Assembly: GCF_017573545.1 (NCBI RefSeq)
Contig: NZ_JAGEOK010000060.1
Location: 1 to 33,772 of the forward strand
Source: Actinomadura nitritigenes
GTDB taxonomy: Bacteria > Actinomycetota > Actinomycetes > Streptosporangiales > Streptosporangiaceae
Direction of reading: 5' to 3'
Length of the DNA stretch: 33,772 nt
Of the stretch, positions 22,510 through 29,645 are shown in pieces; positions within the stretch are counted from its first letter, which is position 1, and each line of letters starts with the position of its first letter. The translations under genes and the position numbers were made by a program. The notes under the pieces are model-generated. The model did not search any database. It was not told the DNA's origin and worked only from the letters and a program-made list of their open reading frames with translations.

Positions 22510-23376
22510 ATGGCCGAACCGATCATCGTGGGCGCCGACGGCTCCGTCCCGTCCGCGCGAGCCGTGGCCTGGGCCGCCGACGAAGCCGCCCGGTACCGGC
22601 GGGACCTGCGGATCGTCCACGCCGTCGAGAACTGGGCCTTCGACGTCCCGCTGACCGCCGCGCCGGGAGAGGTCGCCTCGCTGTCGCGCGCCGGCGGTGA
22701 GATCCTGGCGAGCGCCGAACGCGTCGCGCGCGATCGGCGCCCGGAGGTCCGGGTGGACGTCGAGCTGGCCGCGACGGGCACCGTGCGCGCCCTCGCGGAG
22801 CGGTCGAAGAGCGCGTTCGAGCTGGTCGTCGGCCACCGCGGCCTCGGCGGGTTCGCCGGGCTCGTGCTGGGCTCGGTCGGCCTCGGAGCGGTCCGGCACT
22901 CGGCCTGTCCGGTCGTGGTCGTGCGCGGAGAGGGCGACGCCGGGCACGGCGAGATCGCCGTGGGAATCGGGCTCGGTGACGACTCGGCGACCCTGGAGTA
23001 CGCGTTCCGGGCGGCGGCCGCCTGGAACGCCCGCCTGCGAGCCGTGCACGCGTGGCCCTTCCCCGAGGCCCTGGACGGGCCGGGAGCGGCGGCCGGCCCG
23101 GAACGCGCGGAGGAGCGTGCCCGGTGGCGCGTCCTCGAGGCGCATGCCCCGCTGCGCAAGCGGTATCCCGACGTGGACGTGGAGGAGTCGATCGTCCCCG
23201 ACAACCCCGCCGCGGCGCTCATGGCCGCCTCCCGAGCGGCCGACCTGGTCGTCGTCGGCACCCATGCGCACGAGGGACTGACGGTTCCCCGCAACCGCGC
23301 GGTGACGCACGCGCTGATCCACCACGCGCACTGCCCGGTCGCCGTCGTCCCCGCCCGCGGCCACCACCCCTCCTGA
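22510..23376 (+). CDS. universal stress protein, tandem UspA domains
   Basis: 288 residues from ATG 22510, with GAGGAGAGGA upstream. Domain 1 ('PIIVGADGSVPSARAVAWAA' to 'CPVVVVRGE', about 4-140) has an intact ATP loop ('VGHRGLGGFAGLVLGS'). Domain 2 (about 147-283, 'GEIAVGIGLGDDSATLEYAF' to 'HCPVAVVPA') has lost it ('VGTHAHEGLTVPRNRA'). It is the closest relative in the window to the USP at 6555-7412: both carry 'IVHAVENW' after the first helix and end in 'IHHAHCPVAVVP', so one probably arose by duplication. It is the second gene of a USP pair and is followed by a hairpin terminator. Confidence 0.92.
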   Translation: MAEPIIVGADGSVPSARAVAWAADEAARYRRDLRIVHAVENWAFDVPLTAAPGEVASLSRAGGEILASAERVARDRRPEVRVDVELAATGTVRALAERSKSAFELVVGHRGLGGFAGLVLGSVGLGAVRHSACPVVVVRGEGDAGHGEIAVGIGLGDDSATLEYAFRAAAAWNARLRAVHAWPFPEALDGPGAAAGPERAEERARWRVLEAHAPLRKRYPDVDVEESIVPDNPAAALMAASRAADLVVVGTHAHEGLTVPRNRAVTHALIHHAHCPVAVVPARGHHPS

Positions 23377-23418
23377 CCGGGGGGCCACGACGGCGAGCCC
23401 CGGCCGATGTCCGCACTC

Positions 23419-23435
23419 GGGCGATCTGATCGCCC
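23419..23435. terminator. bidirectional terminator hairpin between convergent USP genes
   Basis: GGGCGATC-T-GATCGCCC, an almost perfect palindrome, is followed by a short T-rich TCTAT on the plus strand and lies directly at the stop of the minus-strand USP. It is well placed to end both convergent transcripts. Confidence 0.65.
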
Positions 23436-23436
23436 T

Positions 23437-24006
23437 CTATGCCCCGAATGGGGTGGCGGAGTTCGCAGAGGCCGGGGACACGACGTCGGGTGATGTCCGT
23501 CCCGCGTGGGGCGCCTCGCGTCGCGAGCCCGCGGTGCCGTCCGCGATCTCCGGCACAGGGACGGGAGGGACGAGGACGACCGGGCACGGAGGGTGCCTCA
23601 GGCAGGCGGAGATCACCGGCCCGGGAGGGACCTCCGGCGAATGACCGCCCCGGTGCCCGCCGAGGACGAGCAGCCGGGCGCCGGCCGCGCGGCCGATCAG
23701 CTCGCGTGCCGCCTCGCCGTGGACCAGCTCCTGCCGGACGGGGACTCGGGGGGCCGGGCCGAGGGTCCTCCGGACGTCCGCGGCCAGCCCGCTCCGGGCC
23801 TGCTCGCGCTCCTGCCCCGGGGACGGCCGGGCGACCGCCACCGCGTAGGGGGCGAGCCACTCCCGGCTGGCCCGCCAGATCCGGACGGCGACGAGTTCGG
23901 CCTGCCGCAGCTCCGCCTCGTCGGCCGCCCAGCGCAGCGCGGCCAGCGAGGCCGCCGACCCGTCCACGCCGACCACGATCTGGTCGGTGTCCCGAAGGTC
24001 TGTCAT
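23437..24006 (-). CDS. single-domain universal stress protein with C-terminal extension
   Basis: 189 residues from ATG 24006 (ATG 24015 is possible; GGAG spacing favours 24006). One UspA domain is present: 'QIVVGVDGSAASLAALRWAADEA' at the start and 'CPVVLVPPVPV' near residue 150. The nucleotide loop is poor ('VLGGHRGGHSPEVPPGP'), without the regular G-2x-G-9x-G-S, so ATP binding is doubtful. A disordered tail of about 40 residues rich in Pro, Ser and Ala follows. It lies 80 bases downstream of the Hsp20 gene on the same strand and is probably co-transcribed with it, giving a chaperone plus stress-protein pair. Confidence 0.88.
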   Translation of the reverse strand: MTDLRDTDQIVVGVDGSAASLAALRWAADEAELRQAELVAVRIWRASREWLAPYAVAVARPSPGQEREQARSGLAADVRRTLGPAPRVPVRQELVHGEAARELIGRAAGARLLVLGGHRGGHSPEVPPGPVISACLRHPPCPVVLVPPVPVPEIADGTAGSRREAPHAGRTSPDVVSPASANSATPFGA

Positions 24007-24086
24007 CGTCCTCATCTCCGTTCTGGTCCTGGGGACGCCATGAGGGCATCGGACCGGCGGCCCGGTCCGGTGCCCTCGTCGTGGTG

Positions 24087-24497
24087 TCACTTGGCGATGG
24101 TGATCCGCTTGTCTTCGGTCTTGGCGGCCTTGGGCATGGGCACGCGGACGGTGAGGATGCCCTGGTCGTAGGACGCTTTGATGTCGTCGGTCTCGATGCC
24201 GGTGGGCAGGGTGAAGGAGCGGGTGAAGGAGCCGTAGGTGAACTCCGACCGGTGCGGCTCCTTGTTCTCCTGGTGTCGCTCGGCGTGGATGCGCAGCATG
24301 CCGCCGGAGACGGTGATCTCGACGTCCTTGTCGGGGTCGATGCCGGGCAGTTCGGCGCGGACGATGTGGTCGTCGCCGTCGATGTAGTCCTCGACCCGCA
24401 TGGTCTGGGCGCCGCCGCGGAGGATGGCGAACGGCGACTCGAACCAGTCGAGCAGGTCGGGCAGGATGCGGGACTCGCGGCGCTCCAGCGCGGACAT
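24087..24497 (-). CDS. Hsp20/alpha-crystallin family small heat-shock protein
   Basis: 136 residues from ATG 24497, with AAGGGAGG seven bases upstream; longer in-frame starts give only low-complexity sequence. An N-terminal segment of about 33 residues precedes an alpha-crystallin domain ('MRVEDYIDGDDHIVRAELPGIDPDKDVEITVSGGMLRI' region, residues 33-70), then 'HRSEFTYGSFTRSFTLPTGIETDDIKASYDQGILTVRVP' (82-120) with the conserved G-I-L-T-V. It forms ATP-independent holdase oligomers. The 'RSEFTYGSFTRSF.LP' signature is that of the HspX/Acr (Rv2031c) group, the best-known DosR-induced protein of M. tuberculosis. A DosR-like box lies about 230 bases upstream; the gap of 247 bases holds nothing else I recognise. 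Confidence 0.94.
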   Translation of the reverse strand: MSALERRESRILPDLLDWFESPFAILRGGAQTMRVEDYIDGDDHIVRAELPGIDPDKDVEITVSGGMLRIHAERHQENKEPHRSEFTYGSFTRSFTLPTGIETDDIKASYDQGILTVRVPMPKAAKTEDKRITIAK

Positions 24498-24724
24498 GTG
24501 TGCCTCCCTTGTGCACAGGGGGACCCGGAGGGGTCTGGGGGACACCCGCCGGTGGGGTCGGGGCGCCCGGGTGCCGGATGCCCGTCTTGGCGACGGTGGG
24601 TCCTGCGGCGCGGTGGCCGCCGGTCGGCTGCTCCGGGCTGGGTGCCCGTCTCCCGTCGGTGGGTGCCGATTCCATGGTTTCTCCGGCGCCGCCCCGTTCC
24701 CATGGCCGTCGGTCACGTCGGGGC

Positions 24725-24738
24725 GGGACCAAGGTCCA
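24725..24738 (-). promoter_or_regulatory. DosR/DevR-like box upstream of Hsp20 gene
   Basis: On the minus strand it reads TGGACCTTGGTCCC, a near-palindrome with GGACC/GGTCC arms, 12 of 14 to the mycobacterial DosR core. It lies just past the stop of the Rv1733c-like gene and 228 bases before the Hsp20 start, farther than the other boxes, which implies a long leader or an unseen nearer promoter. Confidence 0.45.
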
Positions 24739-24744
24739 TCGGGA

Positions 24745-25341
24745 TCAGTTCATCTGCCGCCGGTCCAGACGCGCCCATTCGAGGTCCCACATCTGCGCGC
24801 GGCGGCGGTCGCAGCGCCGGCGGACGAGCAGGTAGGCCGAGAACGGCAGCGCCCCGGCGGCGACGGTGGCCGCGACACCGGCGAAGGCCGCCGTCGTGAC
24901 CGTGTCGGAGCGGCTCTGCGGGCGCCGTGCAGGCTCCCCTGAGGCGTCCACCCAGATCCGCCGCACCGCGCCGGGCCTCGTCGCCCTGCTCGCCGGGACC
25001 GTCGTCCAGTGCCTCTCGCCGTCCGCGCTCGTCCAGGCCAGCACGGCGAAGGAGTAGCGCACCTGGCCGGTCGTCCCGGTCTCGGTCCGCGCGACGCGGG
25101 CGTCGACGAGACGGTGCGTGGCGGTCTGCGCCGCCTCGGCCCTCAGCCCGGACCGATAGGCCGGCGAGACGACGCCCGCGCAGAGCGGCGGGGCGAGCCC
25201 GGCGAACGACACCGCCGCCGCCAGCCCGACGGCCCGTTGCCGCCGGTCCGTCGGGCGCCGCAGGTCGTTGCCGTCGAATCCGAACCGCCGCCGTAGCCGC
25301 TGAAGGCCGTCCAGGCCGTGAAGTGGGTGAACGCCGGACAT
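24745..25341 (-). CDS. Rv1733c-like two-helix membrane protein
   Basis: 198 residues from ATG 25341, with AGGAGG seven bases upstream. The protein starts with an Arg-rich cytoplasmic segment containing 'GNDLRRPTDRRQRAVGLAAA', has a first membrane helix at about 38-58 and an outside domain of about 85 residues with 'LVDARVARTETGTTGQVRYSFAVLAW' and 'GERHWTTVPASRATRPGAVRRIWVD'. A second helix lies at about 147-170, with a short basic tail after it. This layout and the 'LRRPTDR' and 'WVD' elements match the Rv1733c family, a conserved DosR-induced membrane protein and known T-cell antigen of unknown function. It lies between the GH65 and Hsp20 genes on the same strand, with its own weak DosR-like box. 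Confidence 0.8.
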   Translation of the reverse strand: MSGVHPLHGLDGLQRLRRRFGFDGNDLRRPTDRRQRAVGLAAAVSFAGLAPPLCAGVVSPAYRSGLRAEAAQTATHRLVDARVARTETGTTGQVRYSFAVLAWTSADGERHWTTVPASRATRPGAVRRIWVDASGEPARRPQSRSDTVTTAAFAGVAATVAAGALPFSAYLLVRRRCDRRRAQMWDLEWARLDRRQMN

Positions 25342-25399
25342 GGCCGCCTCCTGGGATCGCTCTGCGGCGAACGTAACCGCGGGCGGGGAAGGGCCGGCA

Positions 25400-25413
25400 G
25401 GTGCGGACGTCCC
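25400..25413 (-). promoter_or_regulatory. weak DosR/DevR-like box upstream of Rv1733c-like gene
   Basis: The minus strand reads GGGACGTCCGCACC, about 10 of 14 to the island consensus with an intact GGGAC half-site, 59 bases before the start codon. Position matches the better boxes; sequence match is modest. Confidence 0.35.
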
Positions 25414-25420
25414 GCGCCGG

Positions 25421-25436
25421 CGGGTCGAACGACCCG
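25421..25436 (-). terminator. hairpin after GH65 gene
   Basis: CGGGTC-GAAC-GACCCG gives a perfect 6-bp stem with a four-base loop starting four bases beyond the GH65 stop. No T-run follows. It is a likely terminator or transcript end-stabiliser separating GH65 from the Rv1733c-like gene. Confidence 0.5.
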
Positions 25437-25440
25437 GCGT

Positions 25441-27858
25441 TCATTCGCCGTCCGCGGGCGTCCTGCCGTTCCGAAGCGGGGTCTCCCAGGAGTCCCCGGG
25501 CTGGATGAGGACGTCCTGGTCGCCCGGCGCGATGCGGATGGGCAGGGCGGCTCCGGGGCGGAGCGTCACCTTGAGGCGGTCCTGGTGGCAGACGAGGTCG
25601 ATTCCCCAGTGCCCGCGGTAGCGCAGTCCGAGGCGCAGCTCGCCGATCGCCGCGGGCAGGCGCGGGTTCAGGTGGAGGGTGCCGCCCTGGGTGTTCATCC
25701 CGGCGTAGCAGCGCTGGACGAGGTCGACGGTGCCGGCCATGGCGCCGAGGTGGACGCCTTCGGCCGTGGTGCCGTGCTGGACGTCCTCCAGGTCGCCGCT
25801 GAGGGCCTCCCGGAAGACGCGCCAGGCCCGGTCCCCGTCGGTGCTGGCCAGGATCCACGCGTGGACCAGGGAGCTGAGGGTCGATCCGTGGGAGGTCCGC
25901 GGCAGGTAGTAGGCGGTGGTCCGCGCGATCAGGTCGGGCCCGTGCTCGTAGCCGAGGCGCCGCAGGATGTCGTCGAGTTCCTGCGGCGTCAGGACATAGA
26001 AGAGCATCAGCACGTCGGCCTGCTTGGAGGCCTTGTAACGGTTGGTCGAGTCGCCTTCGGCCTCCAGGATCCGGTCGAGCCTGCGGATGTCCCCGTAGCG
26101 CCCGCGGTAGCCGGGCCAGTCGAGCTCCTCGAGGTCGCCGTAGCCCTCGAACTGGCTGATCACGCCGTCATGGAACGGGACGTACAGCCGCCGGCGGACG
26201 TCCTCGAACCGGGTGATCTCCTCGCGGGTCAGCGCGAGCCGTTCGCGCAGCTCGGTGCGGCGGTCCTCGGGGAGGAGGGCCAGCGCGTCCAGGGCCCGGT
26301 GCAGCAGCCAGGCGGTGAGGACGTTGGTGTAGGCGTTGTCGTCCAGGCCGGGCTCGTCCCGGTCCGGATAGGCGTCGTGGTACTCATCCGGGCCCATGAC
26401 GCCGCGGATCCGGTACCGGTCGATGGAGCGGTCGTAGGCGGCCAGGTCGGCGAAGTACCGGGCGATCTCCAAAATGATCTCGGTCCCGTACTCGGCGAGG
26501 AACTCGGTGTCGCCGGTCGCCTCGTAGAACCGCCACACGTTGTGGGCGATCGTCAGGCCGACGTGCCGCTGCAGGTGCGAGTGGTCGCGCAGCCAGCGGC
26601 CCGAGCGCGGGTTGAGATGCACGCGCTGGGTCTCCTCGCGGCCGTCGGCCGCGCTCTGCCAGGGGTACATGGCGCCGCGGCGGCCCACCGCGGCGGCCGC
26701 CCGCCGCGCCGCGGGAAGGCGCCTCCACCGGTACATCAGCAGCGCTTTGGCGATCTCGGGGAACCGCATGGTCAGGAAGGGCAGGATGAACAGCTCGTCC
26801 CAGAAGACGTGGCCGCGGTAGGCCTCGCCGTGCAGCCCGCGGGCGGGCACGCCGACGTCCAGTTCCGCGCAGTGCGGCGACACCGTCTGCAGCACATGGA
26901 AGATGTGCAGGTTGAGGACGCGTTGCACGTCGGCGTGATCGAGCCTGAGCTGCGCGCGCCGCCACAGGTGCGCCCAGGCGAGTGCGTGCCGCTCCAGCAG
27001 GCCGTCGAAGCCCTCCGCCCGCCGGACGGCGGCGAGCGCCGCCCGGCCGTGCTCCTCCACCGCGCGGTCGCGGGAGGTGTAGACGGCCGCCACCTTCTCG
27101 ATCGTCACCTCCGCGCCCTCACGGACCTCGATGCGCAGGTCCTGCGCCGTCCAGCCCGGCTCGGTGCGCCGGGACCTCTCCGCCGGCTCGGATGATCGCG
27201 TGCGTGCCGCGACCGCGATCCCGATCCTCGACGTGGCCGTGATCGTGGTGAGCAGCTGCGCCTCGGGGTCGCCGGGGTCGGCCGGATCCTCGCGGACGAG
27301 GTGCTCGGCCGGCAGGTCCCGGTACCGGGCCACGCCGGTGTTGGCGACCCGCCCGTCCAGCGCCGACCGGACCTCCAGGACGCCCGTCCAGTCCTCCGGC
27401 ACGATCGTGGTCTGCATGGCGGCGAGGTGCGGCTCGTCCATGGACACGATCCGGCGCTGGGCGAGGCGGAACGTCCGGCCCGCCGCGTCGCGGCAGCGCA
27501 GCAGCCGGGTGAGGACGCCGCGGCGCAGGTTCAGTTCCTGGCCGTACGACAGAAGCCGCCCCTCCGCGCAGGCGCGGTCGAGGTCGAACCACTCGCCTCC
27601 GTCGGCGCGGAAGGTCAGCGGGAGCCAGTTCGGGACGTTCACCAGGTCGGCGTTGTCGGCGTCCTGCCCGCCGACCTGCGCGCTCAACCGGTCGTAGCAT
27701 CCGGAAACGTAGGTTCCGGGGTAATGCGCTTCATCGGCGGACGACTCGGGCGCGGCGCCGCGCGTGGCGAAGTAGCCGTTGCCCAGGGTGCACAGTGCCT
27801 CGCGCTGCCGCTCGGCGGCCGGCTCGTAGCCGTCGTAGATCAGGTCCCACCGGCTCAT
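25441..27858 (-). CDS. glycoside hydrolase family 65 protein (disaccharide phosphorylase)
   Basis: 805 residues from ATG 27858, with AGGAGA six bases upstream. GH65 domain order is seen: an N-terminal beta-sandwich ('WDLIYDGYEPAAERQREALC', 'LGNGYFATRGAAPES'), an (alpha/alpha)6 barrel and a C-terminal beta domain. The catalytic acid is Glu492 in 'MGPDEYHDAYPD', the barrel holds 'HVFWDELFILPFL', and 'SKQADVLMLFYVL' around Lys612 is the conserved segment by the phosphate site. Most bacterial members phosphorolyse trehalose, maltose, kojibiose or nigerose to beta-glucose-1-phosphate plus glucose. The specificity is not readable by eye, and no beta-phosphoglucomutase gene is adjacent. In M. tuberculosis a GH65 domain is part of Rv2006 (OtsB1), a DosR-regulon protein, so trehalose or maltose use in dormancy is plausible. 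Confidence 0.92.
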   Translation of the reverse strand: MSRWDLIYDGYEPAAERQREALCTLGNGYFATRGAAPESSADEAHYPGTYVSGCYDRLSAQVGGQDADNADLVNVPNWLPLTFRADGGEWFDLDRACAEGRLLSYGQELNLRRGVLTRLLRCRDAAGRTFRLAQRRIVSMDEPHLAAMQTTIVPEDWTGVLEVRSALDGRVANTGVARYRDLPAEHLVREDPADPGDPEAQLLTTITATSRIGIAVAARTRSSEPAERSRRTEPGWTAQDLRIEVREGAEVTIEKVAAVYTSRDRAVEEHGRAALAAVRRAEGFDGLLERHALAWAHLWRRAQLRLDHADVQRVLNLHIFHVLQTVSPHCAELDVGVPARGLHGEAYRGHVFWDELFILPFLTMRFPEIAKALLMYRWRRLPAARRAAAAVGRRGAMYPWQSAADGREETQRVHLNPRSGRWLRDHSHLQRHVGLTIAHNVWRFYEATGDTEFLAEYGTEIILEIARYFADLAAYDRSIDRYRIRGVMGPDEYHDAYPDRDEPGLDDNAYTNVLTAWLLHRALDALALLPEDRRTELRERLALTREEITRFEDVRRRLYVPFHDGVISQFEGYGDLEELDWPGYRGRYGDIRRLDRILEAEGDSTNRYKASKQADVLMLFYVLTPQELDDILRRLGYEHGPDLIARTTAYYLPRTSHGSTLSSLVHAWILASTDGDRAWRVFREALSGDLEDVQHGTTAEGVHLGAMAGTVDLVQRCYAGMNTQGGTLHLNPRLPAAIGELRLGLRYRGHWGIDLVCHQDRLKVTLRPGAALPIRIAPGDQDVLIQPGDSWETPLRNGRTPADGE

Positions 27859-27908
27859 GGTCTCTCCTGCCGGTCGTCGGTAGCCGTCCGGTGACGATGC
27901 CCTCTTTC

Positions 27909-27922
27909 GGGACCGTCTCACC
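27909..27922. promoter_or_regulatory. weak DosR/DevR-like box proximal to GH65 gene
   Basis: GGGACCGTCTCACC (plus-strand reading) matches the island consensus at about 10 of 14 positions and lies about 51 bases from the GH65 start. It may be a secondary site for the leftward promoter, with the strong site at 27965-27978 serving both directions. Confidence 0.3.
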
Positions 27923-27964
27923 GGCGGCCCCGGAGCACCGAGTGCCAGAGGAACCGGACCTCCA

Positions 27965-27978
27965 GGGACCTTCGGCCC
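27965..27978 (+). promoter_or_regulatory. DosR/DevR-like box between GH65 and USP genes (best copy)
   Basis: GGGACCTTCGGCCC lies in the divergent gap, about 68 bases before the USP start and 107 bases before the GH65 start. It is the cleanest copy in the window and defines the consensus used for the others. Further GGAC(C) runs surround it (27953-27957 and 27983-27987), possibly extra half-sites. Confidence 0.65.
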
Positions 27979-28045
27979 GTCCAGGACGGTCGATGCGAAT
28001 CGAGACTGAAGTCATCGAGGAGTACTGCCGCCTCACGGGGGAGAT

Positions 28046-28933
28046 GTGTTGGGGATGGGCGAACTGGACAGGGCTCAGCGGCCGCACGTGCTGCTCGGCT
28101 ACGACGCCAGCGAGGACAACGAACCGGCGCTGCGGTGGGCGGTCGACGAGGCGCGCCTGCGCGGGCTGGACCTGGTCCTGTGCCATTGCTGGCACTGGCC
28201 GTACCCCGCGGACCACGTGGACGGGCACATCGAAGCGATCATCGAGCGGGCGGGCGAGAAGCTCCTCGAGCACGGGGAGGCGCGGGCCCGCGAACTCGGA
28301 GCGTCCCGGGCGGTCGGCAAGCGGCTGAGGCCCGAACCGGTCTCCGACGCGCTGGTGGGCGAATCCGACGACGCCGAACTGATCGTGATCGGCTCCCACG
28401 ATCGGCACCACCTGCCGGTCGGATCGACCGCGGTGCAGCTGCCGGCCCGGGCGCGCCGACCCGTGCTGGCCGTCCGCCGGTGCGGCCACGGCGAAGGCCG
28501 GACCCGCGGCCTCGTCGTCGCCGGCGTGGACGGGTCGCCGGGCGGCGACGCCGCGCTGGGCTTCGCCATCGAGGAGGCGGTGCTGCACGGATGGGGCCTG
28601 CGGGTCGTGTTCGGGGTCTGGGAGCCGGGAGCGGTCGACGAGGCGGAACTGCAACTGTTCACCGACAAGGAACGGCTCGCCCGGGTCCGGGCCGAGACGC
28701 TGGAGCGGGCCGTCGCCCCCTGGCGCGACCGCTACCCCCAGGCCGACCTCGAGGCCTCGGTGGTCCTCGATCGCCCTCGCGAGTGCCTCTTGGAGGCGGC
28801 GGAGGACGCCGATCTGCTGGTGGTCGGGGACCGCGGCGCCGGCGGGCTGGACCCGCTGCTCCTCGGAGCGACCAGCTCGGCGATGCTCCAGCACGCCCCC
28901 TGCACGGTGGCCATCGTTCCGTCCGCCCGGTGA
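28046..28933 (+). CDS. universal stress protein, tandem UspA domains (WPYP subtype)
   Basis: 295 residues from GTG 28046; an ATG at 28055 gives 292. GGGGGAG at 28037-28043 is rather close for the GTG and somewhat far for the ATG, so the start is not settled. Two UspA domains are present: about 13-144 and 150-293. The first opens with 'HVLLGYDASEDNEPALRWAVDEA' (GYDAS instead of GVDGS) and has a broken nucleotide loop ('IGSHDRHHLPVGST'). The second has an intact one ('VGDRGAGGLDPLLLGAT'). This is the reverse of the USPs at 6555, 21616 and 22510. The 'CHCWHWPYP' segment after the first strand is shared only with the USP at 32688. It is divergent from GH65 and followed by a strong hairpin. Confidence 0.92.
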   Translation: MLGMGELDRAQRPHVLLGYDASEDNEPALRWAVDEARLRGLDLVLCHCWHWPYPADHVDGHIEAIIERAGEKLLEHGEARARELGASRAVGKRLRPEPVSDALVGESDDAELIVIGSHDRHHLPVGSTAVQLPARARRPVLAVRRCGHGEGRTRGLVVAGVDGSPGGDAALGFAIEEAVLHGWGLRVVFGVWEPGAVDEAELQLFTDKERLARVRAETLERAVAPWRDRYPQADLEASVVLDRPRECLLEAAEDADLLVVGDRGAGGLDPLLLGATSSAMLQHAPCTVAIVPSAR

Positions 28934-28945
28934 CCGCGTCGTTCT

Positions 28946-28977
28946 CGGGCCGCGCCGTTCTCGGGCGGCGCGGCCCG
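28946..28977. terminator. bidirectional terminator hairpin between USP and CBS genes
   Basis: CGGGCCGCGCC (28946-28956) and GGCGCGGCCCG (28967-28977) form a perfect 11-bp GC stem with a ten-base loop, between the convergent USP and CBS-protein genes. No T-run. Confidence 0.7.
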
Positions 28978-29006
28978 CGACGGCCGCGCCGCCTTCCGGG
29001 CCCTGG

Positions 29007-29528
29007 CTAGTCCGGTCCCATCCGCCCGGCGTCCGGGTGACCCGGGAGCCCGGCGGGGAACACCGGTTCGATCCGGTAGAGGGACGGCATCCCGCCGCTG
29101 CGCGGCGCGACGTCGCGATGGACGCCGGCGAGCCCGCTCACCAGGTCCCGGGCGGTGAGGAGGCCGACGAGCACGTTCCGGTCGTCGGTCACCGGGACGT
29201 AGTCGCGGCCGGCCTTCACCATGGCTCTGGCGGCCTCCGCGACGGTGGCCGTGGGCGGTACCGCCCCCTGAGGTCCGGGCGGCAGGAGCGCGGTGACGGG
29301 CCGCCGGGCCTGCTCGGGGCCGGAGGCGTTCCAGGAGGCCGTCAGCGTCTGCGCGTCGACCACGCCGATGAAGCCCCCCTCGTCGTCGGCCACCGGCAGG
29401 TGGTGGACGCCCGCCTGGCACATCAGCTCCCACGCCATCAGCACCGATTCGGACTCGGAGATCGTGAGAAGGTCCAAGGTCATCACCTCGGCGACGGCCC
29501 GCCTCTCCAGCGGGCGATGGGCGGCCAT
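29007..29528 (-). CDS. CBS-domain pair protein (Hrp1-like)
   Basis: 173 residues from ATG 29528, with AGGAGG six bases upstream. Two CBS motifs: residues about 12-66 ('VAEVMTLDLLTISESESVLMAWELMCQAGVHHLPVADDEGGFIGVVDAQTL') and about 78-135 ('ATVAEAARAMVKAGRDYVPVTDDRNVLVGLLTARDLVSGL'). The pair forms a Bateman module that usually binds an adenine nucleotide. A 38-residue tail follows with no known motif. M. tuberculosis Hrp1 (Rv2626c), strongly DosR-induced, has the same simple two-CBS layout, though this protein is longer. It is probably a cytoplasmic energy-state sensor; its partner is unknown. A DosR-like box lies 68 bases upstream, and 117 bases separate it from the upstream ATPase gene on the same strand. 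Confidence 0.9.
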   Translation of the reverse strand: MAAHRPLERRAVAEVMTLDLLTISESESVLMAWELMCQAGVHHLPVADDEGGFIGVVDAQTLTASWNASGPEQARRPVTALLPPGPQGAVPPTATVAEAARAMVKAGRDYVPVTDDRNVLVGLLTARDLVSGLAGVHRDVAPRSGGMPSLYRIEPVFPAGLPGHPDAGRMGPD

Positions 29529-29595
29529 GAGTCCTCCTGGCTGTCGGTTTCCGTCCTCATGTCCCAGGATTCGCCCGTGGCCGGGGTGGTCCGCA

Positions 29596-29609
29596 GAGGC
29601 GAAGGTCCT
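29596..29609 (-). promoter_or_regulatory. DosR/DevR-like box upstream of CBS gene
   Basis: The minus strand reads AGGACCTTCGCCTC, 11 of 14 to the island consensus, 68 bases before the CBS gene start. The neighbouring bases repeat the theme (GGCCCCTTCGCGAAGGACC), so a second overlapping site is possible. Confidence 0.5.
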
Positions 29610-29645
29610 TCGCGAAGGGGCCGAGAAGCCCCGCGCCGGGAGATG

